A stretch of DNA of 64,000 nt, from positions 114,383 to 178,382 of the forward strand of contig NZ_DAIQRQ010000005.1 in assembly GCF_036786105.1 (NCBI RefSeq). The letters run 5' to 3'. A model generated the notes under the pieces. The model ran no database searches. It saw only the letters and a list, made by a program, of their open reading frames with translations, and was not told where the DNA came from. The position numbers and the translations under genes were made by a program. Of this stretch, positions 34,153 to 43,353 are shown piece by piece; positions within the stretch are counted from its first letter, which is position 1; the number at the start of each line of letters is the position of its first letter. Source of the DNA: Ohtaekwangia sp036786105 (GTDB lineage: Bacteria > Bacteroidota > Bacteroidia > Cytophagales > Cyclobacteriaceae).

Positions 34153-36261
34153 ATGAAAAGATACATAAGCACTTTCCGCATATATAGCCTGGCTTTATTG
34201 CTGCTGCTTTCCGGTGTTGCCGGTGCACAGGATAACGCGCAGGATCACTCTGCCGATCTGTATAAATTTACGGTTGAGCAGGATATATTGAATCTGAAGT
34301 TTGAAGGTAACGCTGCTGTAAAGATCAAGTCGGCTTCCGGTTACGAAGAGGACATTGCGCGTACACCCTATGCTGCTGCCGTGCTTACCCGGGAGGAGAT
34401 CGAAAACTCCGGAGCACTTACCATACCTGAAGTGTTGCGACTTGTACCCGGATTGTTTGTTCAGCAAACAACCAACGGCATGTATGAAGTATATATACAA
34501 GGCAGAGAAGCATTGCCTGCGGGCGAAGGCCTGCGCGATGCGCGCAGCAAAACCGTTCTGGTGATGATCAACAATACTCCCGTGAACAACGCGTTCGACG
34601 GAGGTGTGCTGTGGGAAACTCTTCCCGTGAGCCTACAGGATGTTGAGCGTATTGAAGTAGTGCAAAGCCCTTCCACTGTATTCTTTGGTCGTGATGCGGC
34701 CAGTGGTATTATCAATATTATTACCCGGTCTGCAGAAAGCGGCAAAATAGGCGTTTCCGGTACTTCCCAGCGCAGTATTTCACCATCCGGTGCACATACA
34801 TCCTACAGTCAGGCTTCGGTAGGAGCAGGTATACGTGATAAGTTTCTCGTGCGCCTTTCAGGTTCTTATAACAGCACGAGACGTTTTCAGGACACAGACT
34901 ATATCTATAGCCAGAATCGCTATGTGGCAGCCGATTCGTTGTTGTTCTATCAGTCTACAGCTGCAAAAACAAATCTGTATGGCAGCCTGGGCCGGCAGGA
35001 CTATGCACTCAATTCGTCTGTACGCTATACGTCTGGCGAAAAGTTTACGATCGATGCCTTCCTTTCTTCCCAGCATTCGGAAGCACAAACTATATATGGC
35101 GGTTTTGAAGAACTGGCGCTGGCCCGCAGAACCTCATCGCTCAGTCTGGCCAACATCAACGGTAATTTTTATAATCTGCATGCGCAAGTGTCGTATATGT
35201 TTGGCAGTCAGGATTTGGCTACGGGCTATCCCGGCTACCAATTTGACGCCAAAAGAATGAATGCCCGTCTCTTCTACGATTTCAACAAAAAGAATTTTCA
35301 TATCATGCCCGGTTTAAGTTACCAGATGAATGGTTATGACGACACCGCGCACCAGTCAGGCGACAGCCGTTATCCGGATATCATCAGCGGTAACAAAAGC
35401 TTTAATAACTATGGCGTATTTTTGAAAGCAGCAGTTTCGTTGCTAGACGACAAACTCACTCTCGATGGAGGTATACGCAGAGATGTATATAGTATCAACA
35501 GGAAAACGGTTATGAACTACCAGGCTGCGGCAGGATATAGTCCGATCGATAAAGTTATGGTGCACGCAAGCTATGCTACCGGCACGCTTGGCAACTTTGC
35601 CAATGAAGCGTTTGACGGAGGCACACGTACCAATATAGATGGAAGTACATGGCAACGAACCGTTAATCCATCGCTCACGGGTACACAAACTCGTAATATA
35701 ACCGGAGGTGTGCGAGTAAGTGCAAGTGATAAGATACAAGTATCCGCTGCTTATTTTACAACGACCTATACAGGCTTGCGATCTGAAAAAACTTTCAAGG
35801 ATTCGACCGGTGTGTTGACGCGCGAGTGGATCAATACAGCCACGAAACTGAAACGGCAGGGTGTTACGGCCAGTCTTTCGGCAAATGTTTCGTCCAAATT
35901 TAAAGTACGGGCGTTTGCTACGTGGCAAAAGACCACATTCAGTGATGATACAACCGCCAGCCATAAAATTTATACTCCTGATTATGTAGGAGGGCTTACA
36001 GCTGCATTCCGCACGCTGCTCGATCGCATGACCATCAATACGAGCCTGTATATGTATGGCACATATACCATGCAGACCGATCGTGGTGCTGAGTCGATTG
36101 CTTCGAAAGTTATACCTGATTTGAAAGTGTCTTATAAATTCTGGCAGGAGCATTCCGTATTTATCAATGCACGGAATTTTACGAACACTTCCCGCAAGGA
36201 ATTTATTTATTCTGATAAAGTGCCTGCGCTATACCTCGTAGGCGTTAACCTCAACTTCTAA
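34153..36261 (+). CDS. TonB-dependent receptor linked to partner-switching genes
   Basis: A 702-residue outer-membrane receptor with a signal peptide (YSLALLLLLSGVAGAQ). Unlike the other receptors here it has no carboxypeptidase-regulatory domain and goes directly into the plug (about 60-200; VLTREEIENSGALTIPEVLR and FFGRDAASGIINIITRS). The barrel ends with YLVGVNLNF. ATG 34153 lies 1 base after the lipoprotein stop. A TPR/SpoIIE phosphatase gene starts 4 bases after its own stop. This position, in front of Sia-type signalling genes, suggests a role in sensing or delivering the signal rather than bulk nutrition, although ordinary transport cannot be excluded. Confidence 0.88.
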   Translation: MKRYISTFRIYSLALLLLLSGVAGAQDNAQDHSADLYKFTVEQDILNLKFEGNAAVKIKSASGYEEDIARTPYAAAVLTREEIENSGALTIPEVLRLVPGLFVQQTTNGMYEVYIQGREALPAGEGLRDARSKTVLVMINNTPVNNAFDGGVLWETLPVSLQDVERIEVVQSPSTVFFGRDAASGIINIITRSAESGKIGVSGTSQRSISPSGAHTSYSQASVGAGIRDKFLVRLSGSYNSTRRFQDTDYIYSQNRYVAADSLLFYQSTAAKTNLYGSLGRQDYALNSSVRYTSGEKFTIDAFLSSQHSEAQTIYGGFEELALARRTSSLSLANINGNFYNLHAQVSYMFGSQDLATGYPGYQFDAKRMNARLFYDFNKKNFHIMPGLSYQMNGYDDTAHQSGDSRYPDIISGNKSFNNYGVFLKAAVSLLDDKLTLDGGIRRDVYSINRKTVMNYQAAAGYSPIDKVMVHASYATGTLGNFANEAFDGGTRTNIDGSTWQRTVNPSLTGTQTRNITGGVRVSASDKIQVSAAYFTTTYTGLRSEKTFKDSTGVLTREWINTATKLKRQGVTASLSANVSSKFKVRAFATWQKTTFSDDTTASHKIYTPDYVGGLTAAFRTLLDRMTINTSLYMYGTYTMQTDRGAESIASKVIPDLKVSYKFWQEHSVFINARNFTNTSRKEFIYSDKVPALYLVGVNLNF

Positions 36262-36265
36262 CCAG

Positions 36266-38854
36266 ATGCCTGTGAAACTGAAGTATAGATATAGCCTCCT
36301 GCTGCCGGTATATTTACTGGTGCAGCTATATGCCGTTACGCTGCAGGCACAAACGCCGCAGGATACCGTAATGTCCAGCCAGATGATAGGCCGTGCGGCA
36401 GACTGGGTAAGGCGGCGCCAGCCGGATAATGCCATACCACTTGCCAAAGAAGGCATTGTGCTGGCTCGCAAAAATTCATTTTTACGTGGTGAAGCCACGG
36501 GGAACCGCTTACTGGCAGAAGCCTATGCGCAGAAGAAAGAATACAGTGATGCCTTGCGGCATTACTTCTCAGCCGTAAAGGCATTGGATATACTGAAAGA
36601 CAATCGGCAGCTTGTTCACATCTATTCAGCGATAGGATCGCTATACCTGGAACAGGATGCCTATACACAGGCGATCCGGTATTTTGAATTGGCTTACAAA
36701 AAAGCTGAAGCCGGAAAGAATAATGCTTCAGAAAAAGCTAACCTGTTGGAGAATATGGTTTTTGCCAGCGTACAGTTGGAAGATTATCCGCAGGCTATTC
36801 GCTATCAAACACAATTGCAGGATATATATCGCGAGCAGTCACAGAATCAAAAAGTAATTGAAGGATACAAAACACTGTCGTCTCTGTGCGAGAAAGCAAA
36901 TCAATACAGGCAGGCACAAAAGTATAACAACGAGCTGGTCGCAATTTATACGAAGAACAATGATATAGCCGGCCTTTCTTCTGCCTATAATAACCTGGGA
37001 TTTATTTACAAGCGAACCGATGATCTGAAAACTTCGGTAGAGTACTTCAATAAGGTAACGGATCTTCTTCTCAAGCCCTCAAAAGATTTGTCGGACAATG
37101 ATAAAGCCATCTTGTATCAGAATGTTGGCGTTGCCTATACTAATCTTAAACAGTATACCCGGGCACGCGAACAGTATACCATCGCCCGTAAAATCCGTGA
37201 AAAACAAAAAAATGAAACCGAGATCGCTAACAGCGATAATTATCTCGCTTCAACTTATTATGTAAGCGGCAATACCTCACGCGCGCTAAAAGCTGTGAAC
37301 AATGCTATACGGCTGGCAGAAGCCAACCATGCTGAAGAGGTGTTGCAGACCAGCTATAAGATATTGAGCCTCGTCTACGAGAAGGAAGGAAATCCTGCGC
37401 GTGCACAGCAATATGGGGAGAAGCACAAAGCGTTGAAAGATAAACTGGCAAAAGAGGCGAAGGAACGCAGGCAACAATTGCTGCAAAGACAGTTGATGAT
37501 CGAGCAGGCCGAAGAAGATATACGCACGCTGCTGGCAGAACAGGAACGCGAAGTATTGGAAGCGGAGCGCAGAGACAATGAACTGAAGCTTCAGCAAAAC
37601 GACATTGCGCTGAAAGAAAAGGAGCTTGCTATCATCAAGCGCGATCAGGCGCTGAAAGCGATCGAGTATAAAAACCAGCAACTCGAGAAAGAGCGTACAG
37701 AGCAGGCGCTTGCCTTGGCACAGCAACAGCTGGAAGCAGAAAAGCGCGACCGTGAAATAAGCATGCTCGCAAAAGAGAAAGAGCTACAGAAACAAAAGCT
37801 GGAACGAAAGCAATTGGAAGACGAGCAGCAGAAGAAAACTATTCAGTTGCTTGAAACAGATAAGAAACTAAAAGAGGAACAACTCACCAAAGGGTACTGG
37901 ATTGTAGCACTTTTTGCATTGGTATTAACTATCATTGTGATAAGCTTGTTGCAGAAGCGAAGAGCTAACCGGAAACTGCGCCAGCAGCAACAGGAGATAC
38001 AGGAAAAGAACGAGGCACTGCAACAAAACATGGCCGAGCTGAATGCTGCGCAGCAGGTATTGAGCGAACAAAAGGATCAGCTCGAAGTGCAGCACAAGAA
38101 AATTACGTTCAGCATAAGGTATGCACAACGCATTCAGCAATCTATACTTCCCCCTGATAGTATGATGAAACGGTTGTTTCCCGAGCACTTTATCATGTAT
38201 CTGCCGAAAGATATAGTATCAGGCGATTTTTACTGGGCTGCGGAGCGAGGCAGTACACGAATCCTTTCCGTAGTGGATTGCACCGGGCACGGTGTACCAG
38301 GCGCGTTGATGTCGGTAGTGGGGAGTAATTCATTGAATGAGTTGGTGAATCAAAGAAACTTTACTGATCCGGCCTCAATTCTCAACAACCTTCACGAAAG
38401 CATCCGCTATAAATTAAGCCAGGAAGAAAGTCAGAACCACGATGGTATGGACATCGGCATTTGTACGATTGAACCTCTGGATAAAGACAATGTGAAAGTC
38501 GTTTTTGCCGGCGCCAAGCAAACGCTCTACATTATGCAGAACGGAACGCTGTCAGAGCAGGAAGGCGATCGTAAATCTATCGGGGGTGCCAATGCAGGTA
38601 CTGCCCGTGATTTTACCAACCACGAAGTGATCCTGAAAAAAGGCGATATACTTTACTTGACAACGGACGGATTTACGGATCAGAACAATCCGGATCGTGT
38701 TCGGTATAATAAGAAGCGGCTGCGCAATCTGATCGACACTGTCTATCAGAAGAACATGCGGGATCAGCATCAACATTTTGAAGAAGCACTTGCCTCGCAC
38801 ATGCGGGATGCAGAGCAGCGGGACGATATAACAGTGATTGGCGTAAAGCTCTAA
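36266..38854 (+). CDS. TPR-coiled-coil-TM-SpoIIE (PP2C) phosphatase, SiaA-like
   Basis: An 862-residue envelope-spanning protein. A signal peptide (YRYSLLLPVYLLVQLYAVTLQA) is followed by about seven tetratricopeptide repeats (residues 60-400) in the periplasm and a long charged coiled coil (about 400-530). One TM helix follows (WIVALFALVLTIIVISLL, about 533-550), then a cytoplasmic coiled coil and a SpoIIE/PP2C domain (about 620-862). The latter has IVSGDFYW, VVDCTGHGVPGALMS and LYLTTDGFTDQ, with acidic metal ligands. It should dephosphorylate a SiaC/STAS-type protein in response to a periplasmic signal. The downstream kinase and phosphoprotein genes support this. The lipoprotein and receptor upstream are in the same operon. 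Confidence 0.9.
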   Translation: MPVKLKYRYSLLLPVYLLVQLYAVTLQAQTPQDTVMSSQMIGRAADWVRRRQPDNAIPLAKEGIVLARKNSFLRGEATGNRLLAEAYAQKKEYSDALRHYFSAVKALDILKDNRQLVHIYSAIGSLYLEQDAYTQAIRYFELAYKKAEAGKNNASEKANLLENMVFASVQLEDYPQAIRYQTQLQDIYREQSQNQKVIEGYKTLSSLCEKANQYRQAQKYNNELVAIYTKNNDIAGLSSAYNNLGFIYKRTDDLKTSVEYFNKVTDLLLKPSKDLSDNDKAILYQNVGVAYTNLKQYTRAREQYTIARKIREKQKNETEIANSDNYLASTYYVSGNTSRALKAVNNAIRLAEANHAEEVLQTSYKILSLVYEKEGNPARAQQYGEKHKALKDKLAKEAKERRQQLLQRQLMIEQAEEDIRTLLAEQEREVLEAERRDNELKLQQNDIALKEKELAIIKRDQALKAIEYKNQQLEKERTEQALALAQQQLEAEKRDREISMLAKEKELQKQKLERKQLEDEQQKKTIQLLETDKKLKEEQLTKGYWIVALFALVLTIIVISLLQKRRANRKLRQQQQEIQEKNEALQQNMAELNAAQQVLSEQKDQLEVQHKKITFSIRYAQRIQQSILPPDSMMKRLFPEHFIMYLPKDIVSGDFYWAAERGSTRILSVVDCTGHGVPGALMSVVGSNSLNELVNQRNFTDPASILNNLHESIRYKLSQEESQNHDGMDIGICTIEPLDKDNVKVVFAGAKQTLYIMQNGTLSEQEGDRKSIGGANAGTARDFTNHEVILKKGDILYLTTDGFTDQNNPDRVRYNKKRLRNLIDTVYQKNMRDQHQHFEEALASHMRDAEQRDDITVIGVKL

Positions 38855-38878
38855 ACTATAGATACAGCGATATACTAC

Positions 38879-39460
38879 ATGGACAAGACGAATGCAAGGT
38901 TAATGGATCTGTACAGCACCATGAATGAACAAGACATCATCATCTATTACAAGGGACCTTTTGATGACGTGATTCTAGCCGAGATCGGAAACAAGATACG
39001 CAAGAAGGTTTTTGACTCTCCTAAAGTAGGCAAGCGTCTGTTTGCTGTTTTTATGGAGCTCGCACAAAATGTTTCCATGTACTCGTCAGAGAAAAACACG
39101 ATGGAACAGCGTGTGAAGTGGGGGGTTGGAACCCTGGCGGTATATGAAACAGCTGATATGTATACGCTCATGTCGGGTAACATGGTAAAGAATGATGTAC
39201 TGGAACAGATCATCGAGAAATGTGCCGAGATCAATAAGCTGGACCGTGAAAGTCTTCGCGCAATGAAGCGAAAGTACAGAAGTGCAGAAATAGCCCCCGA
39301 TCATAAAGGAGGAAATATAGGGCTGATACAGGTTGCACTGAAGTCAGATTTCCCGTTGGAGATCGATGCTAAGCGGATTGACGACCATCATTCATTCTTT
39401 ACTATATCTGTGAGCATATCGCGTCACGATGAAAAGAGTGGGGAGGAGGAAAATGGATAG
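38879..39460 (+). CDS. siaB: SiaB-family serine/threonine kinase (DUF6272)
   Basis: A 193-residue cytoplasmic protein of the SiaB family, a GHKL-related kinase that phosphorylates the SiaC phosphoprotein. Family marks are IIYYKGPFDDVILAEIG near the start, FAVFMELAQNVSMYS as the N-box with Glu/Asn for Mg-ATP, and HKGGNIGLIQVALKSDFP as a glycine-rich segment. It lies 24 bases after the phosphatase gene and 2 bases before the SiaC-like gene, matching the siaABC order known from Pseudomonas aeruginosa. Confidence 0.85.
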   Translation: MDKTNARLMDLYSTMNEQDIIIYYKGPFDDVILAEIGNKIRKKVFDSPKVGKRLFAVFMELAQNVSMYSSEKNTMEQRVKWGVGTLAVYETADMYTLMSGNMVKNDVLEQIIEKCAEINKLDRESLRAMKRKYRSAEIAPDHKGGNIGLIQVALKSDFPLEIDAKRIDDHHSFFTISVSISRHDEKSGEEENG

Positions 39461-39462
39461 TG

Positions 39463-39897
39463 ATGAATATACTTTACGCTGAGGTAGATACTACAAAGAC
39501 TATGGAAGATTTAATACTGGAAGGATCAAGAGATGTGTACTTCTCTCCATCCGTAAAATTGGAAGCGGCCTCAGGCCGTTGCAGCATTTCCGGAGAATCG
39601 TACCTGGAAGAGCCTTATGAGTTTTATAAGAAGATCGCGGAATGGTTCATGGCCTACACACGTAGCGGAGGAAAAGGAATTTACCTCGACCTGCGATTTA
39701 GTTATTTTAATACCAGTTCATCGCGTGCCATACTGGAGATGTTGCGCGTCTTGAAGAATTTACAGAATAGTGGTACTGAAGTAGCCGTGAACTGGTACTA
39801 TCCCAATCCGGATGATGACGAGATATTGATGGAAGGAGAAGATTTTCAGGAGGAGTGTGGCCTTGCCATCAACATGGTGGAGTACGAACTTGATTAA
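39463..39897 (+). CDS. siaC: SiaC-family regulatory phosphoprotein (DUF1987)
   Basis: A 144-residue STAS-like protein of the SiaC/DUF1987 family. In P. aeruginosa SiaC is phosphorylated on a Thr by SiaB, dephosphorylated by SiaA, and in the free form activates the diguanylate cyclase SiaD. The corresponding site is probably Thr84 in LRFSYFNTSSSRAI. ATG 39463 is used; an in-frame GTG at 39460 overlaps the kinase stop. No diguanylate cyclase is nearby, so the output partner must be elsewhere or different. It is the last gene of the operon. Confidence 0.85.
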   Translation: MNILYAEVDTTKTMEDLILEGSRDVYFSPSVKLEAASGRCSISGESYLEEPYEFYKKIAEWFMAYTRSGGKGIYLDLRFSYFNTSSSRAILEMLRVLKNLQNSGTEVAVNWYYPNPDDDEILMEGEDFQEECGLAINMVEYELD

Positions 39898-39900
39898 GGC

Positions 39901-39946
39901 TAAAAATAAAAAGCCAACGATCATGCCGGAATGTGCATGATCGTTG
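39901..39946 (-). terminator. Perfect 12-bp hairpin with T-run on the minus strand
   Basis: CAACGATCATGC (39915-39926) and GCATGATCGTTG (39935-39946) form a perfect stem with an 8-base loop. On the minus strand it is followed by GGCTTTTTATTTTTAG, an ideal intrinsic terminator. It would stop leftward transcripts arriving from the decayed region to the right, and can also protect the 3' end of the Sia operon. Confidence 0.75.
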
Positions 39947-40828
39947 ACAAACCTCATTACGTAATAATAAACCAGTTGCTCCAATATTCTTTCTCGGAGC
40001 TGAGCTCAATCATCATAGAGTCCTGGTGGAAGATCGTCTATAGCGGTGTACGGCATACGCTGCGTCCACGGTCTCTTACTGCTTCACCTGCGATCCGCTC
40101 AATGTACATCCGGCCAGCGTATGGTTTACACTGTAAGCATTATTAGCCATTCAACATTCAATCGCTTGTCAGTTGGGTAATGAGCAGCGATCACATCTTT
40201 TTTTCTCAACGCCGTTGATTACATCTGTACTCAAATTCTGACTCAATTGATCTTGAACTCGCGCTGTATAATGTGCACTCGCAACTTCCTACGCTTTTGG
40301 TAAGTTTCAATTTCCTGGTAGTTGTCTTCCATGTTTGCCGTCCGCCCATTGCGGTATATCAATCACTACGATGTTCAATAGAGTGCCCTATGCATGGAAC
40401 TATGCCTCGCCCGACATTGACACGCAATACTTCACAAAACAAGTAAATCCGTTTGACGAGATCGTAGCAGAATCGCTATCGCTATATTTATTCAGCGACA
40501 GGTATAATTTCAGTCGCCCGGTGTTGTTTCAGATGATAGTGTTGTAAATGGACTCTGGCTAATCTTTTCTTAGGTAATTTTGTGGGCGACTATAGATGTA
40601 ATCAAACTATATACGACTGTGGATATATTTTACAGCGTGCTGGCCTGATATAGTGATGGTAATGGGCCTGACCGATCCAGTGTAAGGCTTCTTTTGCCGT
40701 TATTCTGATGGCAACATCGGCAGCTTGTTGCTATTTCAGCAGAGCCATTAGAGCAAGATGACGCATTTCGGTATATATACTGTGAAAAAAATCCTTTACG
40801 TTTACATACCCAATTAAATGAATCAAGA
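39947..40828. other. Gene-poor, probably decayed region
   Basis: Nearly 900 bases without a convincing intact gene. Short open stretches look protein-like but are interrupted in every frame. The minus-strand terminator at its left edge suggests that a leftward gene once ended here. The last 200 bases should include the GH3 promoter, but no clear TAnnTTTG box was found. Confidence 0.6.
40335..40547 (+). pseudogene. Possible C-terminal gene remnant
   Basis: A 70-codon open stretch whose second half (NRVPYAWNYASPDIDTQYF through VLFQMIVL) has the composition of a real folded protein, but there is no plausible start, and the region upstream has stops in all frames. I do not recognise the family. 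It may be the end of a decayed gene or chance. Confidence 0.3.
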
Positions 40829-43168
40829 ATGAAAAGAATTGCAGGCACCTGGTGCCTTTCCCTCGTACTGATGTTTGTATTTCAGGCACAGCAACCTGTT
40901 CAACCCGTTAGCGCCAACGAAAGGGCTGAAGCGTTACTCGCTAAAATGACTCTGGAAGAAAAGGTAGGGCAGATGGCGCAAGTCACACTCGATGTAATTA
41001 CCAAAGGCGAAAGCGAATATGTAAGTGATGAACCGTTGCAGATAGATATGGCGCGGGTAAAGAAAGCGCTCATCGACTACAAGATTGGCTCTGTGCTCAA
41101 TACAGCAAATAACCGTGCACGCTCTACAGAGAAGTGGCATGAAATAATCAGTCAGATACAGGAAGTTGCTACAAAAGAAACACGGTTGAAGATACCGGTT
41201 ATTTACGGTATCGATGCTATACACGGCGCAACGTACACAGCTGGCGCTACATTCTTTCCGCAGCAAATAGCGCAAGCGGCAACATGGAATCGCGCGCTGG
41301 TAAAACATGGTGCCGAAATTTGTGCGTATGAAACAAGGGCCTCTGCTATACCATGGAGTTTTTCACCTGTGCTTGACCTCGGTCGTGATCCACGCTTCCC
41401 TCGCCTGTGGGAAACCTTTGGTGAAGATGTATACCTCACCTCAGAATTAGGCAAGCAGATGGTAGAAGGATATGAAGGCAAAAGTGGCGATGTGAAAAAC
41501 CCGCAGCATGTAGCATCTACCCTGAAACATTTTTTAGGATACCAGGTGCCCCAGTCGGGGAAAGACAGAACACCGGCCTTTATACCGGAGATTGAATTGC
41601 GCGAAAGACACTTGCCTGCCTTCAAGGCAGCGATTGATGCAGGAGCACATTCGATCATGATTAACTCAGGGTTGATCAACGGTATCCCCGTGCATGCTGA
41701 TCAAAATATACTCACCAAACTGTTGAAAGAAGAACTTGGCTTTAAAGGCGTAGTGGTTACCGACTGGAAGGATATCGAAAATCTTCATGATCGTGATAAA
41801 GTAGCGACTACACAAAAAGAAGCTGTTAAGCTCGCCATCAACGCTGGTATAGACATGTCGATGATCCCCTATAACTTCCGTTTCTGCGATTACCTGATCG
41901 AGTTGGTAAAAGAAGGTGAAGTGCCCATGAGCCGCATCGATGATGCTGTACGCAGAATACTCACACTGAAATTTGACCTCGGGCTATTTGAGAAGCCGGT
42001 AACAAACTTTAAAGATTATCCGGAGTTCGGCAGCAAAGCTTTTGAACAATCAGCCTATCAGGCAGCGTCCGAAGCGATCACGCTGTTGAAAAATAATAAC
42101 AATCTTCTTCCTTTCAGGAAAACTGCCAGGATACTGGTAACAGGACCCAACGCTAACACCATGCGTGCGTTGAATGGTGGCTGGTCATACTCCTGGCAAG
42201 GCGAGAAGGCAGACGAGTTTGGTGAAAAATATAACACTATATTGGAAGCGCTTCAATTGAAAGGCGGCAAGCAGAACATTACATTCATACAGGGAGTAGC
42301 TTACAATAATGGCGGTAAATACTGGGAAGAGAAAGATGTAGACATAGATGCTGCCGTAAAAGCTGCTGCATCGGTAGATTATATAGTAGCGTGCGTAGGC
42401 GAGAACAGTTATACTGAAAAACCTGGTGACCTGCATGATCTTACATTATCGGCTAACCAACTGGCGCTTGTAAAAGCTTTGAATAAAACCGGCAAGCCAG
42501 TAATTCTTGTGTTGAACGAAGGCCGCCCGAGGCTGATTAGTGCCATTGAAAAAGATGTGCAGGCTGTAGTACACTTATATTTACCCGGCAACCTTGGCGG
42601 CGATGCTGCTGCCGATGTACTCTATGGCAATGTAAACCCCAGCGGTAAACTTCCCTATACATACCCGATGTATGCCAACACATTGGTAACCTACGATCAC
42701 AAACCATCCGAAGAGCAGAACAAGATGCAAGGTGTATACGATTATGAATCAGACTTCGCCATTCAATATCCTTTTGGTTTTGGATTAAGCTATACTTCCT
42801 TTACTTATAGCGACTTGCAGGTAAGTAAAGCATCTTTTACACCCGATGAGAAAATTACGGTCTCTGTAACAGTAAAGAATACGGGCTCACGCGAAGGGAA
42901 AGAGGTAGTACAATTATTTGTTTCTGATCTATATGCTTCCGTTACACCTGATGTAAAACGCCTGCGCGGTTTCGAAAAAATTACATTGAAACCCGGCGAA
43001 TCGCAGAAGGTAACGTTTACACTCGGTGCAAGAGATATAGCCTTTGTAGGCAAAGACCTGCACTGGATTGTTGAGAAGGGTGAATATGAAGTTAATATTG
43101 GTACATTAAAAAGTAAATTCAGCCTTACCGAAGCTAAGACCTTCCGCGAAGGAGCCCCGCAGTTATAG
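40829..43168 (+). CDS. Periplasmic beta-glucosidase, GH3 (BglX-like)
   Basis: A 779-residue exported enzyme with signal peptide (residues 1-20). The GH3 N-terminal barrel begins with KMTLEEKVGQMAQ and includes IYGIDAIHGATYT, FSPVLDLGRDPRFPR and VVTDWKD, where Asp312 is the nucleophile. The C-terminal GH3 sandwich (SEAITLLKNNNNLLPF) and a fibronectin-like domain (about 675-765, GKEVVQLFVSDLYASV) complete it. The length is normal for BglX. It should release glucose from the non-reducing end of beta-gluco-oligosaccharides and thus finish the degradation begun by the GH16 enzymes of the SusCD block, which lies beyond a convergent regulator gene. Confidence 0.95.
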   Translation: MKRIAGTWCLSLVLMFVFQAQQPVQPVSANERAEALLAKMTLEEKVGQMAQVTLDVITKGESEYVSDEPLQIDMARVKKALIDYKIGSVLNTANNRARSTEKWHEIISQIQEVATKETRLKIPVIYGIDAIHGATYTAGATFFPQQIAQAATWNRALVKHGAEICAYETRASAIPWSFSPVLDLGRDPRFPRLWETFGEDVYLTSELGKQMVEGYEGKSGDVKNPQHVASTLKHFLGYQVPQSGKDRTPAFIPEIELRERHLPAFKAAIDAGAHSIMINSGLINGIPVHADQNILTKLLKEELGFKGVVVTDWKDIENLHDRDKVATTQKEAVKLAINAGIDMSMIPYNFRFCDYLIELVKEGEVPMSRIDDAVRRILTLKFDLGLFEKPVTNFKDYPEFGSKAFEQSAYQAASEAITLLKNNNNLLPFRKTARILVTGPNANTMRALNGGWSYSWQGEKADEFGEKYNTILEALQLKGGKQNITFIQGVAYNNGGKYWEEKDVDIDAAVKAAASVDYIVACVGENSYTEKPGDLHDLTLSANQLALVKALNKTGKPVILVLNEGRPRLISAIEKDVQAVVHLYLPGNLGGDAAADVLYGNVNPSGKLPYTYPMYANTLVTYDHKPSEEQNKMQGVYDYESDFAIQYPFGFGLSYTSFTYSDLQVSKASFTPDEKITVSVTVKNTGSREGKEVVQLFVSDLYASVTPDVKRLRGFEKITLKPGESQKVTFTLGARDIAFVGKDLHWIVEKGEYEVNIGTLKSKFSLTEAKTFREGAPQL

Positions 43169-43175
43169 TATAGTT

Positions 43176-43256
43176 ATGGCATTTAGCGGTGCTAAGGTGA
43201 CCGTGAAATATAGCCCTGATAATAAGGATAATTTTTATATGGCTGCTGCCAATTAA
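43176..43256 (+). other. Possible 26-residue reading frame or gene fragment
   Basis: ATG 43176 to TAA 43256 encodes a short peptide with KVTVKYSPDNKDNFYMAAAN at its end, of normal-looking codon use, directly after the GH3 stop. It may be the remnant of a longer gene tail or a chance frame. No start signal supports it. Confidence 0.2.
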
Positions 43257-43307
43257 GAAAACCCGAATAGTTTGAATTGAATGGCCCCAGGCTTTAGCCA
43301 GAACGGA

Positions 43308-43337
43308 GAAAGGAGCAAATTTGTTTTTGCTCCTTTC
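43308..43337. terminator. Hairpin between convergent GH3 and regulator genes
   Basis: GAAAGGAGCAAA (43308-43319) and TTTGCTCCTTTC (43326-43337) form a perfect 12-bp stem with a 6-base loop. It lies between two convergent stops, as expected for a shared terminator, though the T-tract is short. Confidence 0.7.
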
Positions 43338-43353
43338 TTATGAAGAATATATT

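Noticed and set aside
39441..39450. Shine-Dalgarno site (GGGAGGAGG type) for the SiaC-like gene
   Set aside because: The purine run codes for Gly/Glu residues at the end of the kinase, and Bacteroidota rarely use such sites; the position relative to ATG 39463 is also poor.
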